From a virus, in the IMG/VR virus record IMGVR_UViG_3300025276_000214, positions 1 through 23,855 of that record: DNA of 23,855 bases; one strand, given 5' to 3'. Shown here piece after piece: positions 6,994 through 16,027 of this stretch; position 1 is the stretch's first letter, and the number at the start of each line of letters is the position of its first letter. A program made the translations under genes and the position numbers. The notes below the pieces were generated by a model that saw only the letters and a program-made list of their open reading frames with translations, did not search any database and was not told the DNA's origin.

Positions 6994-9900
6994 ATGGTTG
7001 ATATAGAATTATTAGATTATAAGTATTCTGCAACAGGACTAAAATCTGCATCTCAAGGGAATTTTGATGGAGTTACAAATCAAGCAGATTGGGTTGTAGA
7101 TTCTAGGTATAACATATCTATACCTGCTCACTCAGGAACAGATTATATTTATCCTTGCTGTTCTCCATTAAAAATAGGAGCTACCTATCTTGTTAGAATA
7201 ACTATGAGTGGCAAAACAGGTTCAGATGATATAGGTGTTTCTTCTGTAACTACAGCAGGAACAAGTTATACCTCTCTAGCTTCTGCTAGGAGGTCTACAA
7301 GTGGAACTTCTGAAGCAACTTTCACTACTACCGCAGCCAATGAAACACTTAGAATATTTGCTCAATCTAATGCAGTTGCAACTAATGTAAGCCTTAGAGT
7401 TTCTCTTGTTGGAGGTGTTGATTTTAATACAAGCATATTAGGAAGGTTAGATATTGGAGATTCATCTAATTTTCCTTTAGCTATAACTTTTGGAGTTATA
7501 GATGTTAGAAATTTAGAGGAAAGAGCAGGTACTTATAGTAAGACATTTAACATTCCTGCTACAAAAAATAATAATCAAGTTTTAAGAGGACTCTATAAAG
7601 ATGGCTCTTTTTTAGAAGGTAATAGCCTTACTAACAGAAAACCATGCAGGATTGTTTTTGATGGAGTTAATAATATTTTGGGTAAACTTCAAGTAACTCA
7701 AGTGGGTAAAACATCATCTCCATCATATTATTCTTGCGTTTTTTATGGAGATAATGTAGATTGGGCTGCATCTTTATCTCAAAAAAAATTAATGGACTTA
7801 AGTGTTCATAATGGAGCTAAGGGTAGTGGTTGGGATAATCTAAATAATAAAGGAGCTAACACAGGAGTTGATTTAAAGCTTCAGTATGATGATGTTAAAG
7901 ATTCTTGGTGGGCAGACAATGCTTTGGAGAAAAGTCAGTTTGTTCAGGGAGCTTACAATTATTTGGATTCTTGGAATACACCTGTAGCTAATGATTACCC
8001 TATAGTTTATCCTTATGTTAGTTACGGAGAATTTGGAGGTATAGAGGGTGGAAGTCAAGACAGTTTGTTTGCCTATAATAGTATACAGCTATTAAAGTTT
8101 TGGTCGGAAGTGTTTGCTATAGGAACAGGAGAAGACGCATATTGGGGAGCCAACATATCTAATGTTTTACCAACAGTAGATTGGAGACCAGGCATTTTTA
8201 TATATGATATTTTTAAACAAATTTTTGCACAAGAAGGATTTACTATATCTTCAGCATTTATAGAGACTGCTATGTTTAAGAAACTTATAATGCTTCTTCC
8301 TAATTTCACTTACAATAATGCTTCTGAAAGGAGTTCTGAAAATGGACAAAGATTAACATTTTCTACAGGAGTTGTAGATAGTATGAGTTATATGAGTCCA
8401 ACTCTTAGACCTGCTAGTTACACATACTATCCTACTTCTCAAATTCAATGGAACGCAAATAGTCTTGCTATTGATGACCCCAATTACACTTCAAGTATGT
8501 TAGCTAATTCATCATTTGTAATACCTGAGTTTGGATTTTACAATATAAACATGAGCAACATAGGAGCTTATTTATCTCAAGCTTGTAATATTCCTGCGGG
8601 TGCATCAGAAGCAGCATCAACCTGTAGAATAGAATATGTAAAAATAATATGTAGGACTAAAATGGTAGGGCAAAGTAATTGGGCAGATTGGAAAACTATA
8701 GCTACAGTATATGGGAAAGAAGATAGTACTCCTGCAGATAATTATGCGGGTTGCAATAACTTTTATCCTGTAGCTCCTACAGGAGATGTAGACAGGGTCT
8801 TTAACTTTGATGATGTAAATATAGAAAATAGATGGCTAAATAAGAATGACCAAGTTGATTTTTGTCTTAAATGGAGATTTGGTCATAATGATAGTACAGA
8901 TAAGAAATCAGGGAGTGGTTTTCAAATTTTTGGAGGAAGTTCAGGTAGTACGGGATTTGGTAATGATGGAGAAGTTTCTATTGTACTTTCTTCTCCTTCT
9001 ACTGTGGATTGGGGAAACACATTTGATTTGAAAGATGTAATTCCTGACAACTCATCTCAAATTGACTTTTTAAAAGGAGTTACTCATGCTTTTAACTTAC
9101 AATACAGAACAGATGTTAATTCTAAAACTGTTTATATAGAGCCTTATGATGATTTCTTTAAGCCATTAAACGAAGCGATAGATTGGACAAATAAAGTAGA
9201 TTTATCTCAAGTTCAAGAAGATGTATTTCCTGAAACTACTTTAATGAGTAGAATAATATTCAAATTTAAAACAGATTCTAGTGATACTAAGGTTGCTGCT
9301 AGAGCTTCTTTATATTGGGATAATATTTTAGATGAGTTTCCCCATAAAGAAGATTTATCTAATGAATTTAAAACAGGTGTTAGTGTATTTGAAAATCCTT
9401 TTTTTGCAGGAACTTACACTACTTCAGATACTCATAGTAAGAATGATACACTATGGACTGCTTGTTTGTGGAAAGATTGCTCAGATGGTAATACTCCTTA
9501 TTGGAATGGAGCCTGTAGACCTGAACAGGGATTTAGTAATTTACCTAGACTTCTTTCTTGGTCTAAAATGGAGTGTAGAAGTATAGATAGTACAGCAGGT
9601 ACAGAGTTAAATGGATATTCTTTTTTATGGACTAAAGCTGCGTCTACACTTAGCTGTAATAGTGGGATTCCTTATCTTATAGATAATATGTGTTTAGGAA
9701 GGACTATACCTAAAGCAGTCAGCAGAGATTTCACAATGGAGGACACTAGCACTACTCCTTTCTTATGCTACGGAAGTGGAAAGCAACAAAAGTTTTCCTG
9801 TGATTTCAGCACAAGTTATTCTCAGTTTTTAGATAAAGGATTATATCAAACTTATTGGGAAAAGCAAATTGAACAATTAAAATTAAACCCTAAAATAAAA

Positions 9901-10107
9901 AATGTTCATATTAGATTGACCCCTAGTGATATAGCAAATTTAGATTTACGAGTTTTAATTTATATTAGTGGTTATTATTACAGGATAAATAAAATAAACG
10001 ACTATATTGTAGGTAGTAAAACAACAAAAGTAGAATTATTATTATGGAGTGAACAGGGAACATCTATACCTAGAGATTCTTTTAATAATTCAGGAATAAT
10101 GAGATAA
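6994..10107 (+). CDS. Large tail hub-like structural protein
   Basis: A 1037-aa virion protein. Residues about 20-140 form a beta-sandwich that resembles carbohydrate-binding modules (SPLKIGATYLVRITMSG...TTAANETLRIFAQS...SLRVSLVGG). From about 149 comes a conserved block, LGRLDIGDSSNFPLAITFG, DVRNLEERAGTYSKTF and NIPATKNN, seen in large tail proteins of flavobacterial phages. The C-terminal end (about 960-1037) has a compact beta domain with LTPSDIANLDLRVLIYISG and YYRINKINDYIVGS, consistent with a hub or Tal-like core. It has several Cys residues, including a CC pair near 54-55. It probably sits at the tail tip. Function is inferred from size, position and resemblance; no lytic domain is visible. 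Confidence 0.6.
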   Translation: MVDIELLDYKYSATGLKSASQGNFDGVTNQADWVVDSRYNISIPAHSGTDYIYPCCSPLKIGATYLVRITMSGKTGSDDIGVSSVTTAGTSYTSLASARRSTSGTSEATFTTTAANETLRIFAQSNAVATNVSLRVSLVGGVDFNTSILGRLDIGDSSNFPLAITFGVIDVRNLEERAGTYSKTFNIPATKNNNQVLRGLYKDGSFLEGNSLTNRKPCRIVFDGVNNILGKLQVTQVGKTSSPSYYSCVFYGDNVDWAASLSQKKLMDLSVHNGAKGSGWDNLNNKGANTGVDLKLQYDDVKDSWWADNALEKSQFVQGAYNYLDSWNTPVANDYPIVYPYVSYGEFGGIEGGSQDSLFAYNSIQLLKFWSEVFAIGTGEDAYWGANISNVLPTVDWRPGIFIYDIFKQIFAQEGFTISSAFIETAMFKKLIMLLPNFTYNNASERSSENGQRLTFSTGVVDSMSYMSPTLRPASYTYYPTSQIQWNANSLAIDDPNYTSSMLANSSFVIPEFGFYNINMSNIGAYLSQACNIPAGASEAASTCRIEYVKIICRTKMVGQSNWADWKTIATVYGKEDSTPADNYAGCNNFYPVAPTGDVDRVFNFDDVNIENRWLNKNDQVDFCLKWRFGHNDSTDKKSGSGFQIFGGSSGSTGFGNDGEVSIVLSSPSTVDWGNTFDLKDVIPDNSSQIDFLKGVTHAFNLQYRTDVNSKTVYIEPYDDFFKPLNEAIDWTNKVDLSQVQEDVFPETTLMSRIIFKFKTDSSDTKVAARASLYWDNILDEFPHKEDLSNEFKTGVSVFENPFFAGTYTTSDTHSKNDTLWTACLWKDCSDGNTPYWNGACRPEQGFSNLPRLLSWSKMECRSIDSTAGTELNGYSFLWTKAASTLSCNSGIPYLIDNMCLGRTIPKAVSRDFTMEDTSTTPFLCYGSGKQQKFSCDFSTSYSQFLDKGLYQTYWEKQIEQLKLNPKIKNVHIRLTPSDIANLDLRVLIYISGYYYRINKINDYIVGSKTTKVELLLWSEQGTSIPRDSFNNSGIMR

Positions 10108-10120
10108 TAAATATATTAAA

Positions 10121-10903
10121 ATGTCAAATCCAACAAGAAGATTAGTAGAATTTAATGATAATGGCGTTCCTTTGGTGGCAGGCGGAAATACTTATTCTCC
10201 TGTAATTGTGTATGGGAAAGAAATGCTACCTTATGGTAATTACTTTACATCTAGCACTCTTTCTGAAGGAAATACTACAGTAATTCCTGTTACAACAAAT
10301 AGTATTTTCAATGAGGTTATATCTAATAATATAGAGCTGATGGAAAGTGGTAAATGGGTTGTTTGGTATACAGCAGCAGGTGGTTATTTTCCTGCTACAG
10401 CTAGTCCTACATCATTAGATAATAAAATAAATATTTCCTATACTAATTCAGGTTATTCAGGTTTATGTCAAAAGTTTAATGGATTGATTGTTGGAGCAAA
10501 TTATTCTCTTGTAATTAATTTTCACAAAGGAACTCAAGTAGCAACTTTAGAAATAAGCACTTATTTTAACTCTTTAACAGGGACTCCACCAACTATTGTA
10601 GCTTTAAGTGGAGGGTCTAAAGGTGTTTTTGAATTACCATCATCTTTCAGCAGCACAGGAGAAATTATTTTTAATTTTACAGCTAAATCTCCTAATGAAA
10701 TACTTTTTCTTAATTTCTTTTCAAGTAATGCTGCAGCAGGTAGTGTTACAGAAATATCTTCAATAAGTTTAAGGGAAAAACAAGAATATCAAATACCTGT
10801 AGTTGCTAATGAAGAAGCAATAGGATTCACAAATGTAATAAGAGACAGGGGTTCAGAATTTGCAGATGATAAAGAGCCTAGTGATGAAGTTATTAGAACA
10901 TAA
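10121..10903 (+). CDS. Virion protein with carbohydrate-binding-like beta-sandwich
   Basis: A 260-aa protein. Residues about 65-220 look like a jelly-roll module: KWVVWYTAAGGYF, a strand with GLCQKFNGLIVGANYSLVI, then EIIFNFTAKSPNEILFLNFF and a closing SISLREK. The pattern of NG...W...Y...L...F...SL is typical of CBM-like domains in phage fibre proteins and recurs in the hub-like protein and in the last gene of the window. The C-terminal 40 residues are polar and acidic. It lies between the hub-like gene and the completion protein, so it is probably an accessory tail-tip protein. Confidence 0.5.
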   Translation: MSNPTRRLVEFNDNGVPLVAGGNTYSPVIVYGKEMLPYGNYFTSSTLSEGNTTVIPVTTNSIFNEVISNNIELMESGKWVVWYTAAGGYFPATASPTSLDNKINISYTNSGYSGLCQKFNGLIVGANYSLVINFHKGTQVATLEISTYFNSLTGTPPTIVALSGGSKGVFELPSSFSSTGEIIFNFTAKSPNEILFLNFFSSNAAAGSVTEISSISLREKQEYQIPVVANEEAIGFTNVIRDRGSEFADDKEPSDEVIRT

Positions 10904-10911
10904 ACTATAAA

Positions 10912-11439
10912 ATGGCAGAGTATAAAAAAATACAAGAAGCTTTAGAGAAAGAAAAGTTTTTAGTGATAGGAGCCTTGAAAAAGGAACTTGAACTTCAAAA
11001 GCATGTAGGTAAGGGAACTTTAAAAAATGGGTTTTATCATAAAATAGTCAGCACTCCTGATAGAATTTTTCTCTACATTATGAACGACACTCCTTATATG
11101 TGGTTGGTTAATAATGGAAAGTCTACAGGTGTTAATGCTACTTATAACGCTATAGACAGTTGGACTTATGATAAAGAGAAAAGAGGTGAGCTGAGATTTG
11201 GGAGTGAACATGAAAGAGCTAACTTTGTAAATACTGTTAAAAGTAATTTAGAAGATGGGTATTATACTGCAGGTGGTAAATTAGTTGCAGAAAGAAGATA
11301 TTTCTTTATAGATTTTGCAAGAGAAAGTTGGAAGAAGGGTGGTGCAATAAAAAGGATAAAAGATTCAATAGTTAAAGATGTTGAAGATATCGTAAGTAAG
11401 GGATTAGTAAAGAAGGAAATTAAATTAACAATAGGTTAA
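10912..11439 (+). CDS. HK97 gp10-like tail completion protein
   Basis: A 175-aa basic protein resembling HK97 gp10-like minor tail proteins, which act at the head-proximal end of the tail. The segment PYMWLVNNGKST (about 61-72) corresponds to the usual Y-x-x-x-V-x-x-G motif, followed by IDSWTYDKEK, a helix with ERANFVNTVKSNLEDGYY, RRYFFIDFARESWKKG and a final helical segment. It directly precedes the tape measure, a common position in Bacteroidetes phages. The family call is by motif pattern, not by search. Confidence 0.5.
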   Translation: MAEYKKIQEALEKEKFLVIGALKKELELQKHVGKGTLKNGFYHKIVSTPDRIFLYIMNDTPYMWLVNNGKSTGVNATYNAIDSWTYDKEKRGELRFGSEHERANFVNTVKSNLEDGYYTAGGKLVAERRYFFIDFARESWKKGGAIKRIKDSIVKDVEDIVSKGLVKKEIKLTIG

Positions 11440-11450
11440 AATAAATATAT

Positions 11451-14400
11451 ATGGCAAGTAAGGTAGCAATAGAAGTAGAAATTAAAAACATTAAACAGGT
11501 TGCTGATTTAAAGAAATCATTAAAAGCATTAAGAAAAGAAACTAGTGATTATGAAAAAGAAATAGCTAATGGGAAGAAAGCTACCAAAGAATCTACAAAA
11601 GGATATATAGATTCTTCTAAAGCAATTAAAAATCAATCTAAGGATTTAAGAAATTTAAAGAAAGATTTAAGTGGCTCTAATAAAGCAACAAAAGCTGTTA
11701 CGAAATCATCTAATGGGATGGCAAAGCAGTTCATTAAAGGTGCTGCAGCTATTGGAGTTATTGTCGGTGCGTTTAGATTAGTAAACCAAGTAGTTAGTTC
11801 TGTAGTTATGACTTTTGCTGAGTTTGAATTTGTTATGGCTAAAGTTCAAGCAGTTTCAGGTGCTACTGATTCGGAGTTTAAACAATTAACAGCTTCTGCA
11901 GAGGAGTTAGGTAGAACAACATTCTTTACAGCAGCACAGGTAGGGGAATTACAACTAGCATTTTCTAAATTAGGTTTTACTGCATCTGAAATAATGGATG
12001 CACAGAAAGCAACATTAGACTTAGCAACTGCAACAGGAACAGATTTGGCTAGAGCAGCACAGGTAGCAGGTGCAGCAGTAAGGGGTTTTGGATTAGATGC
12101 TAGTGAAACTGAAAGAGTTGTAGATGTTATGGCTGTTTCCTTTGCAAGTTCTGCTATGGATATTGAGAAGTGGAGTACATCTATGACTAAGGTTGCACCT
12201 ATTGCAAAGTCAGCAGGATTCTCTATAGAAGATACTGCAGCTATGATGTCAAAGCTTACAGATTCAGGTATTGAAGCTTCTATTGCAGGTACATCTTTAA
12301 GAAATATATTGCTTAAAATGCAAGACCCTACATCAGACTTATCAATGAACTTTGGAAAAACTATACATAGTTTAGATGAGTTAGTTCCTGCTATGAAAGG
12401 GTTTATAGCAGATGGTGGGGATATGGCTGATATTTTAGAGGTTGTAGATTTAAGACAAGCAGCAGCTTTTGAGCAAATGCTTACTACTGCAGATGGAACT
12501 TTAGCATTAAGAGATTCATTGAAAGAAGCTAACGGAGAAGGAGCAAGAATGGCAGGTATTGTTGGAGATACTTTGCAGGGTGCGTTTTTAAAATTTACTT
12601 CTGCAGTTCAGGGTATATCTATATCTGTTATGAAGGGTTTTTCAGAAGGACTTCAGGGAGCTATAGAAAATATAGCATCATTCTTTAATGTTATTGCTAA
12701 AAATAGTAAAACAATAGTAAGTATAATAAAAGGAATTACAACTCTAGCTAAATGGTTTGGTATATATAAGCTTACACTAATAGCTGTTTCAGGACTAACA
12801 ACTGCTTATATTAAAATTATGGCTTTGCAAGGAAAAGTAGCTATGCAAGCAGCAGCAGGAATGACCGTTCTATCAAGAGCTACTATGGTTGCAAAAAGGT
12901 CTATTAACGCACTTATGGGAAGTACAGGTATAGGGCTTTTAATAGTAGGTCTTACTGAATTAATTCCTTGGCTAATGAGTACGAATGATGAACTTGAGGA
13001 AACTGCAAGTTTGACTGATACTGTTACTAAAAGCTATCAAGATTCATTAAAACCTATAGAGCAAATAACTATTACATCAAAAGAATTGTTAAGGGTTAAG
13101 ACTCAGATGAATAAAATGACAGATGAGGAGGGTAACCTCATAGAAAATACTGCTGTTAAGCAAAAGGTGTATAATAAGCTTAAGGGTCAGGCTACTATAC
13201 TAACAAGAAGTTTAAATAGAGAACTTAAAGAAAATGACCAATCTTTAATTACTGAAAAAACATCTATTGAGGATGTAGCTGCAGCAATAGATATTCTTAC
13301 TAAATCTTTAACTGAACAAGCATTAGTTAAGGGTTTTACAAAGCAGATAGAAAAAATTACTGAGGTTGCTGCTAATGCTGAGATAACAAAACAATCACTT
13401 ATATCAGCTTTAAAAATTGAATCAACTGATATATTTGGAGAGGTTGATATGGAAGCAGCACTAGATGCTGAACTTGCTTATATAGAGGAATTTGCAGGTG
13501 TATATAAAAGTGTAGGTAAGGAGGCTGATATAGTTAATAAATTATTAGCAGAAGGAGGATTTAAAACTTATGATGAACTTCAGGAATCATTGGGTACAGT
13601 TGAAGAAAAAATGTCTATTGTAACTAAGGCATTTGATGTGCAGGCGGGAGGAAAGGGAATAGGAGCTTTAATTTTAGCAAGAGGAAAATTAGATAAAGGA
13701 ACAGATACTAATATAAAAACAATTAAGAATTGGGCAACTGAAACTACTTTAGCAATAAATGAAGTAAAAAGACAAAGATTTGAATTAGGATTAACAGAAG
13801 AAGAATACGCTAGAAATATATTAGAAACTCAGCTTAGACTTATAAGAGAAGAAAAAGCGGCTTACTTGAAAAGTCTTACGGCTAAAGGAAAAACAAAGAA
13901 AGCTAATGTAGATAAGATGACTGCCTTTGAGAAAAAAGAAGTAGACCTTTTATTAAAAATTCAAAATGATTATTTTAAACAAAAGATGTCTGACTTGAAT
14001 AAACTTAATACAGCTACAAATAATCAGATAAGAGAAGAATTTACTGTTAATGGCAGCTTAACAGAACAAGGTCAAACTGCATTACTCAAACAAGAGATAG
14101 ATTTTCTTACTTCTAAAGGGCAGCTTCATGATAACTATAGAATAGTTTTAACAGGTAATAACGAGAAGATAGCACAAAGTAATAGAAAGTTGCACGAACA
14201 GAATATGGCTGAACTTCAACAGCAGATAGGAGCTATGAGTGGAGTTGGAAGTGCATTGACAACCTTAGCAGGTGAAAATGAAGCTTTAATAAAAGTTAAG
14301 GAATTAGGTAACAAAATAAATCAAGCTGCTACTGTTATAAACGCTGCACTAGCACTGCAAGAGAATTTAGTAACATTAGGCTTGATTAAAAATAGTGCTG

Positions 14401-15086
14401 CTGAGGTAGTAAATACTACAGTTAAAACAACAGGTGTAGCAGTAGAAGAAGCATTAGTACTTGTAAAATCTCAAGATGCGGCTGTTACAGGAGTATCAAC
14501 AGTAGCTAACCTAGCTAACGCAACATCAGCAGGTGTTGAAGCTACAGCCACAATAGGAAGTACAATAGCAACTACACTTAGTATTATCCCTAAAGCTATT
14601 GGTTCAATACTATCAGCTGCTATGGCAATACCGTTCCCCTTTAATCTTTTTGCAATAGCGAAGACTTGGCAAATGATTAATAAAGTTAAGAGGTCTAAAT
14701 TTGAAGAAGGTGGTGTGATAGATGGAGGAGATAAGTTTGCAAATGGAGGAATGGTTCATGGAGCAAGTCATGCTAATGGAGGTGTTAAGTTCGCTGTAGG
14801 CGGTAGAGTAAATGAACTAGAGGGTGGAGAGGCTGTTATAAATAAAAGAAGCACAAAAATGTTTAGAAATCAATTATCATCTATGAATGAAGCAGGTGGA
14901 GGTGTTAAGTTTGCAGATGGAGGGCTACTCAGTTCACCTTCCTTTGCTGAATCACAATTTGATGCAGAAAATCAATCTAAAATGATGGGGGCTATGCAAG
15001 GTCAAAGAAAAGTAGTAGTAGTAGAGTCAGATATAACAACAAGTCAATCAACAGTTAGCACAATACAAGCTAACGCAACCTTTTAA
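11451..15086 (+). CDS. Tail tape measure protein
   Basis: At 1211 aa this is the longest gene in the window. It determines tail length and occupies the tube lumen. The N-terminal 90 residues are a Lys-rich coiled coil. A hydrophobic segment (about 98-120) follows, and then a TP901-type tape-measure core (about 123-300; FAEFEFVMAKVQAVSG, AEELGRTTFFTAAQVGELQ, GFSIEDTAAMMSKLTDSG). Further hydrophobic stretches lie near 415-460, 490-510 and 1035-1075, fitting membrane passage at DNA ejection. The C-terminus is Gly-rich with NGGVKFAVGG and GGGVKFADGG repeats flanking GGEAVINKRS (about 1125-1134), a motif common at the ends of Bacteroidetes tape measures. The length predicts a tail of roughly 180 nm at 0.15 nm per residue. 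Confidence 0.9.
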   Translation: MASKVAIEVEIKNIKQVADLKKSLKALRKETSDYEKEIANGKKATKESTKGYIDSSKAIKNQSKDLRNLKKDLSGSNKATKAVTKSSNGMAKQFIKGAAAIGVIVGAFRLVNQVVSSVVMTFAEFEFVMAKVQAVSGATDSEFKQLTASAEELGRTTFFTAAQVGELQLAFSKLGFTASEIMDAQKATLDLATATGTDLARAAQVAGAAVRGFGLDASETERVVDVMAVSFASSAMDIEKWSTSMTKVAPIAKSAGFSIEDTAAMMSKLTDSGIEASIAGTSLRNILLKMQDPTSDLSMNFGKTIHSLDELVPAMKGFIADGGDMADILEVVDLRQAAAFEQMLTTADGTLALRDSLKEANGEGARMAGIVGDTLQGAFLKFTSAVQGISISVMKGFSEGLQGAIENIASFFNVIAKNSKTIVSIIKGITTLAKWFGIYKLTLIAVSGLTTAYIKIMALQGKVAMQAAAGMTVLSRATMVAKRSINALMGSTGIGLLIVGLTELIPWLMSTNDELEETASLTDTVTKSYQDSLKPIEQITITSKELLRVKTQMNKMTDEEGNLIENTAVKQKVYNKLKGQATILTRSLNRELKENDQSLITEKTSIEDVAAAIDILTKSLTEQALVKGFTKQIEKITEVAANAEITKQSLISALKIESTDIFGEVDMEAALDAELAYIEEFAGVYKSVGKEADIVNKLLAEGGFKTYDELQESLGTVEEKMSIVTKAFDVQAGGKGIGALILARGKLDKGTDTNIKTIKNWATETTLAINEVKRQRFELGLTEEEYARNILETQLRLIREEKAAYLKSLTAKGKTKKANVDKMTAFEKKEVDLLLKIQNDYFKQKMSDLNKLNTATNNQIREEFTVNGSLTEQGQTALLKQEIDFLTSKGQLHDNYRIVLTGNNEKIAQSNRKLHEQNMAELQQQIGAMSGVGSALTTLAGENEALIKVKELGNKINQAATVINAALALQENLVTLGLIKNSAAEVVNTTVKTTGVAVEEALVLVKSQDAAVTGVSTVANLANATSAGVEATATIGSTIATTLSIIPKAIGSILSAAMAIPFPFNLFAIAKTWQMINKVKRSKFEEGGVIDGGDKFANGGMVHGASHANGGVKFAVGGRVNELEGGEAVINKRSTKMFRNQLSSMNEAGGGVKFADGGLLSSPSFAESQFDAENQSKMMGAMQGQRKVVVVESDITTSQSTVSTIQANATF

Positions 15087-15105
15087 TAATTAAAAAAGTA
15101 AACAA

Positions 15106-15306
15106 ATGTTTGTTAGTAAAAAAGTAAAGAAAGATAGGATGGATGTATGTAAAAAATGCGACTTTTACAGGAACTTCGCAATGCTGAAGTATCCTAAGTG
15201 GACTAAAGGAGCAAGATGTGGTAAATGCAGTTGCTTCTTAGATGCTAAAACAACTCTTACTAAAGAGTTTTTAGGCGAATGTCCTTTAGATAAATGGAAA
15301 GAATAA
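15106..15306 (+). CDS. Small Cys-rich, probable zinc-binding protein
   Basis: A 66-aa basic protein with Cys15, Cys18, Cys38, Cys41, Cys43 and Cys59: CKKCDF, then ARCGKCSCFLDAKTTL, then GECPLDKW. This spacing is typical of a small zinc ribbon found in many phage genomes, often beside structural genes. The role is unknown; protein or nucleic-acid binding is plausible. It starts 19 bases after the tape measure behind an A-rich leader. Confidence 0.7.
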   Translation: MFVSKKVKKDRMDVCKKCDFYRNFAMLKYPKWTKGARCGKCSCFLDAKTTLTKEFLGECPLDKWKE

Positions 15307-15324
15307 TAATTAAATAATAATAAT

Positions 15325-15648
15325 ATGGATTACAGTTCAATAGTTGAAAAATACGACCAAGAAAAAAAAGACATGATTGTTAGTTTTGCAGAACTCAATA
15401 GAGATAAGATGCACTTATATAATGAATATCATCCTGCAGCATTAAATAAATTCTTTGAGTTGTGGGGTCAAGAGTTTCCTAATATAAGGCAAAGTAAAGG
15501 CTGCACAGGATGCAGGAAATCAGTTTGTCATTTCTTTCATAGTGTAGCTGAATTTATATCTAAAGAAGCAGAAAAACAAAAAGAAATAGTGCCTGAAACT
15601 GTCAAGGTTAAAAGTAAAAAAAAGAAAAAAGTTTTATCTAAAAAATAA
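15325..15648 (+). CDS. Small hypothetical protein with Cys/His cluster
   Basis: A 107-aa protein with a helical N-terminal half and a compact CTGCRKSVCHFFHS cluster (Cys60, Cys63, Cys68, His69, His72), which could hold one metal ion. The last 15 residues are almost all lysine, suggesting contact with nucleic acid or with acidic partners. Together with the preceding Cys-rich gene and the following helix-turn-helix gene it forms a small-gene group between the tail and head modules. I do not recognise a named family. Confidence 0.65.
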   Translation: MDYSSIVEKYDQEKKDMIVSFAELNRDKMHLYNEYHPAALNKFFELWGQEFPNIRQSKGCTGCRKSVCHFFHSVAEFISKEAEKQKEIVPETVKVKSKKKKKVLSKK

Positions 15649-15651
15649 AAT

Positions 15652-15972
15652 ATGGCTAATAAGCAAAATACCATAGATGTGGTTGAAGAATATATGAATT
15701 TATTAGATGATGAGGTTACTTTAAGATTTATAGAGCCTACATCTAAAGACACTATAAGACATCTTATTGAGAAGGGGATTATAGCTCCAAAAATTCTTAG
15801 AAACTATATGATAATCTATGATTTTGATTGTATGCTGAGATTTAATGAAGGCAATAGAACCCATACATTTATGGATTTATCTATAAAATATGATATATCT
15901 GAAAGACAGGCTCAAAGTGTGGTTTACAAGGAGAGAAGAAAGCAAAATAAGTCAGAAAATATAACATATTAA
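15652..15972 (+). CDS. Small helix-turn-helix protein, possible late regulator
   Basis: A 106-aa protein whose C-terminal third has a credible helix-turn-helix: FMDLSIKYDISERQAQSVVY (about 73-92) followed by the basic KERRKQNK. The arrangement DLxxKYxxSxxxxxxxVxxxR resembles Mor/C-type phage activators and sigma region 4-like helices. The N-terminal part is acidic and helical. The gene ends nine bases before the conserved promoter block at 15981-16022, which makes it a candidate for the factor acting on that promoter. Alternatives are a small terminase-like or other DNA-binding phage protein. The link to the promoter is inference from position. Confidence 0.55.
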   Translation: MANKQNTIDVVEEYMNLLDDEVTLRFIEPTSKDTIRHLIEKGIIAPKILRNYMIIYDFDCMLRFNEGNRTHTFMDLSIKYDISERQAQSVVYKERRKQNKSENITY

Positions 15973-15980
15973 AGTTTGTT

Positions 15981-16022
15981 CCAAAAGTTGCGTAAGATTG
16001 TCATAGTATAAAATTATTTTTG
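15981..16022 (+). promoter_or_regulatory. Late promoter 3 ahead of the head module
   Basis: TATTTTTG at 16015-16022 is a perfect TAnnTTTG box. AAAGTTGCGTAAGAT at 15984-15998 is the same element found at 214-228, with the same 16-base gap to the box. A TTG at 15988-15990 lies 24 bases from the box, slightly beyond the usual Bacteroidetes -33 spacing, so the conserved element may replace it. The last G of the box is six bases before the protease ATG at 16028. Confidence 0.6.
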
Positions 16023-16027
16023 TGGCT

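Noticed and set aside
8846-9586. Two + strand frames (8846-9031 and 9332-9586) inside the hub-like gene
   Set aside because: Both lie in another frame of an uninterrupted 1037-codon gene and read as Leu/Val-rich sequence without features.
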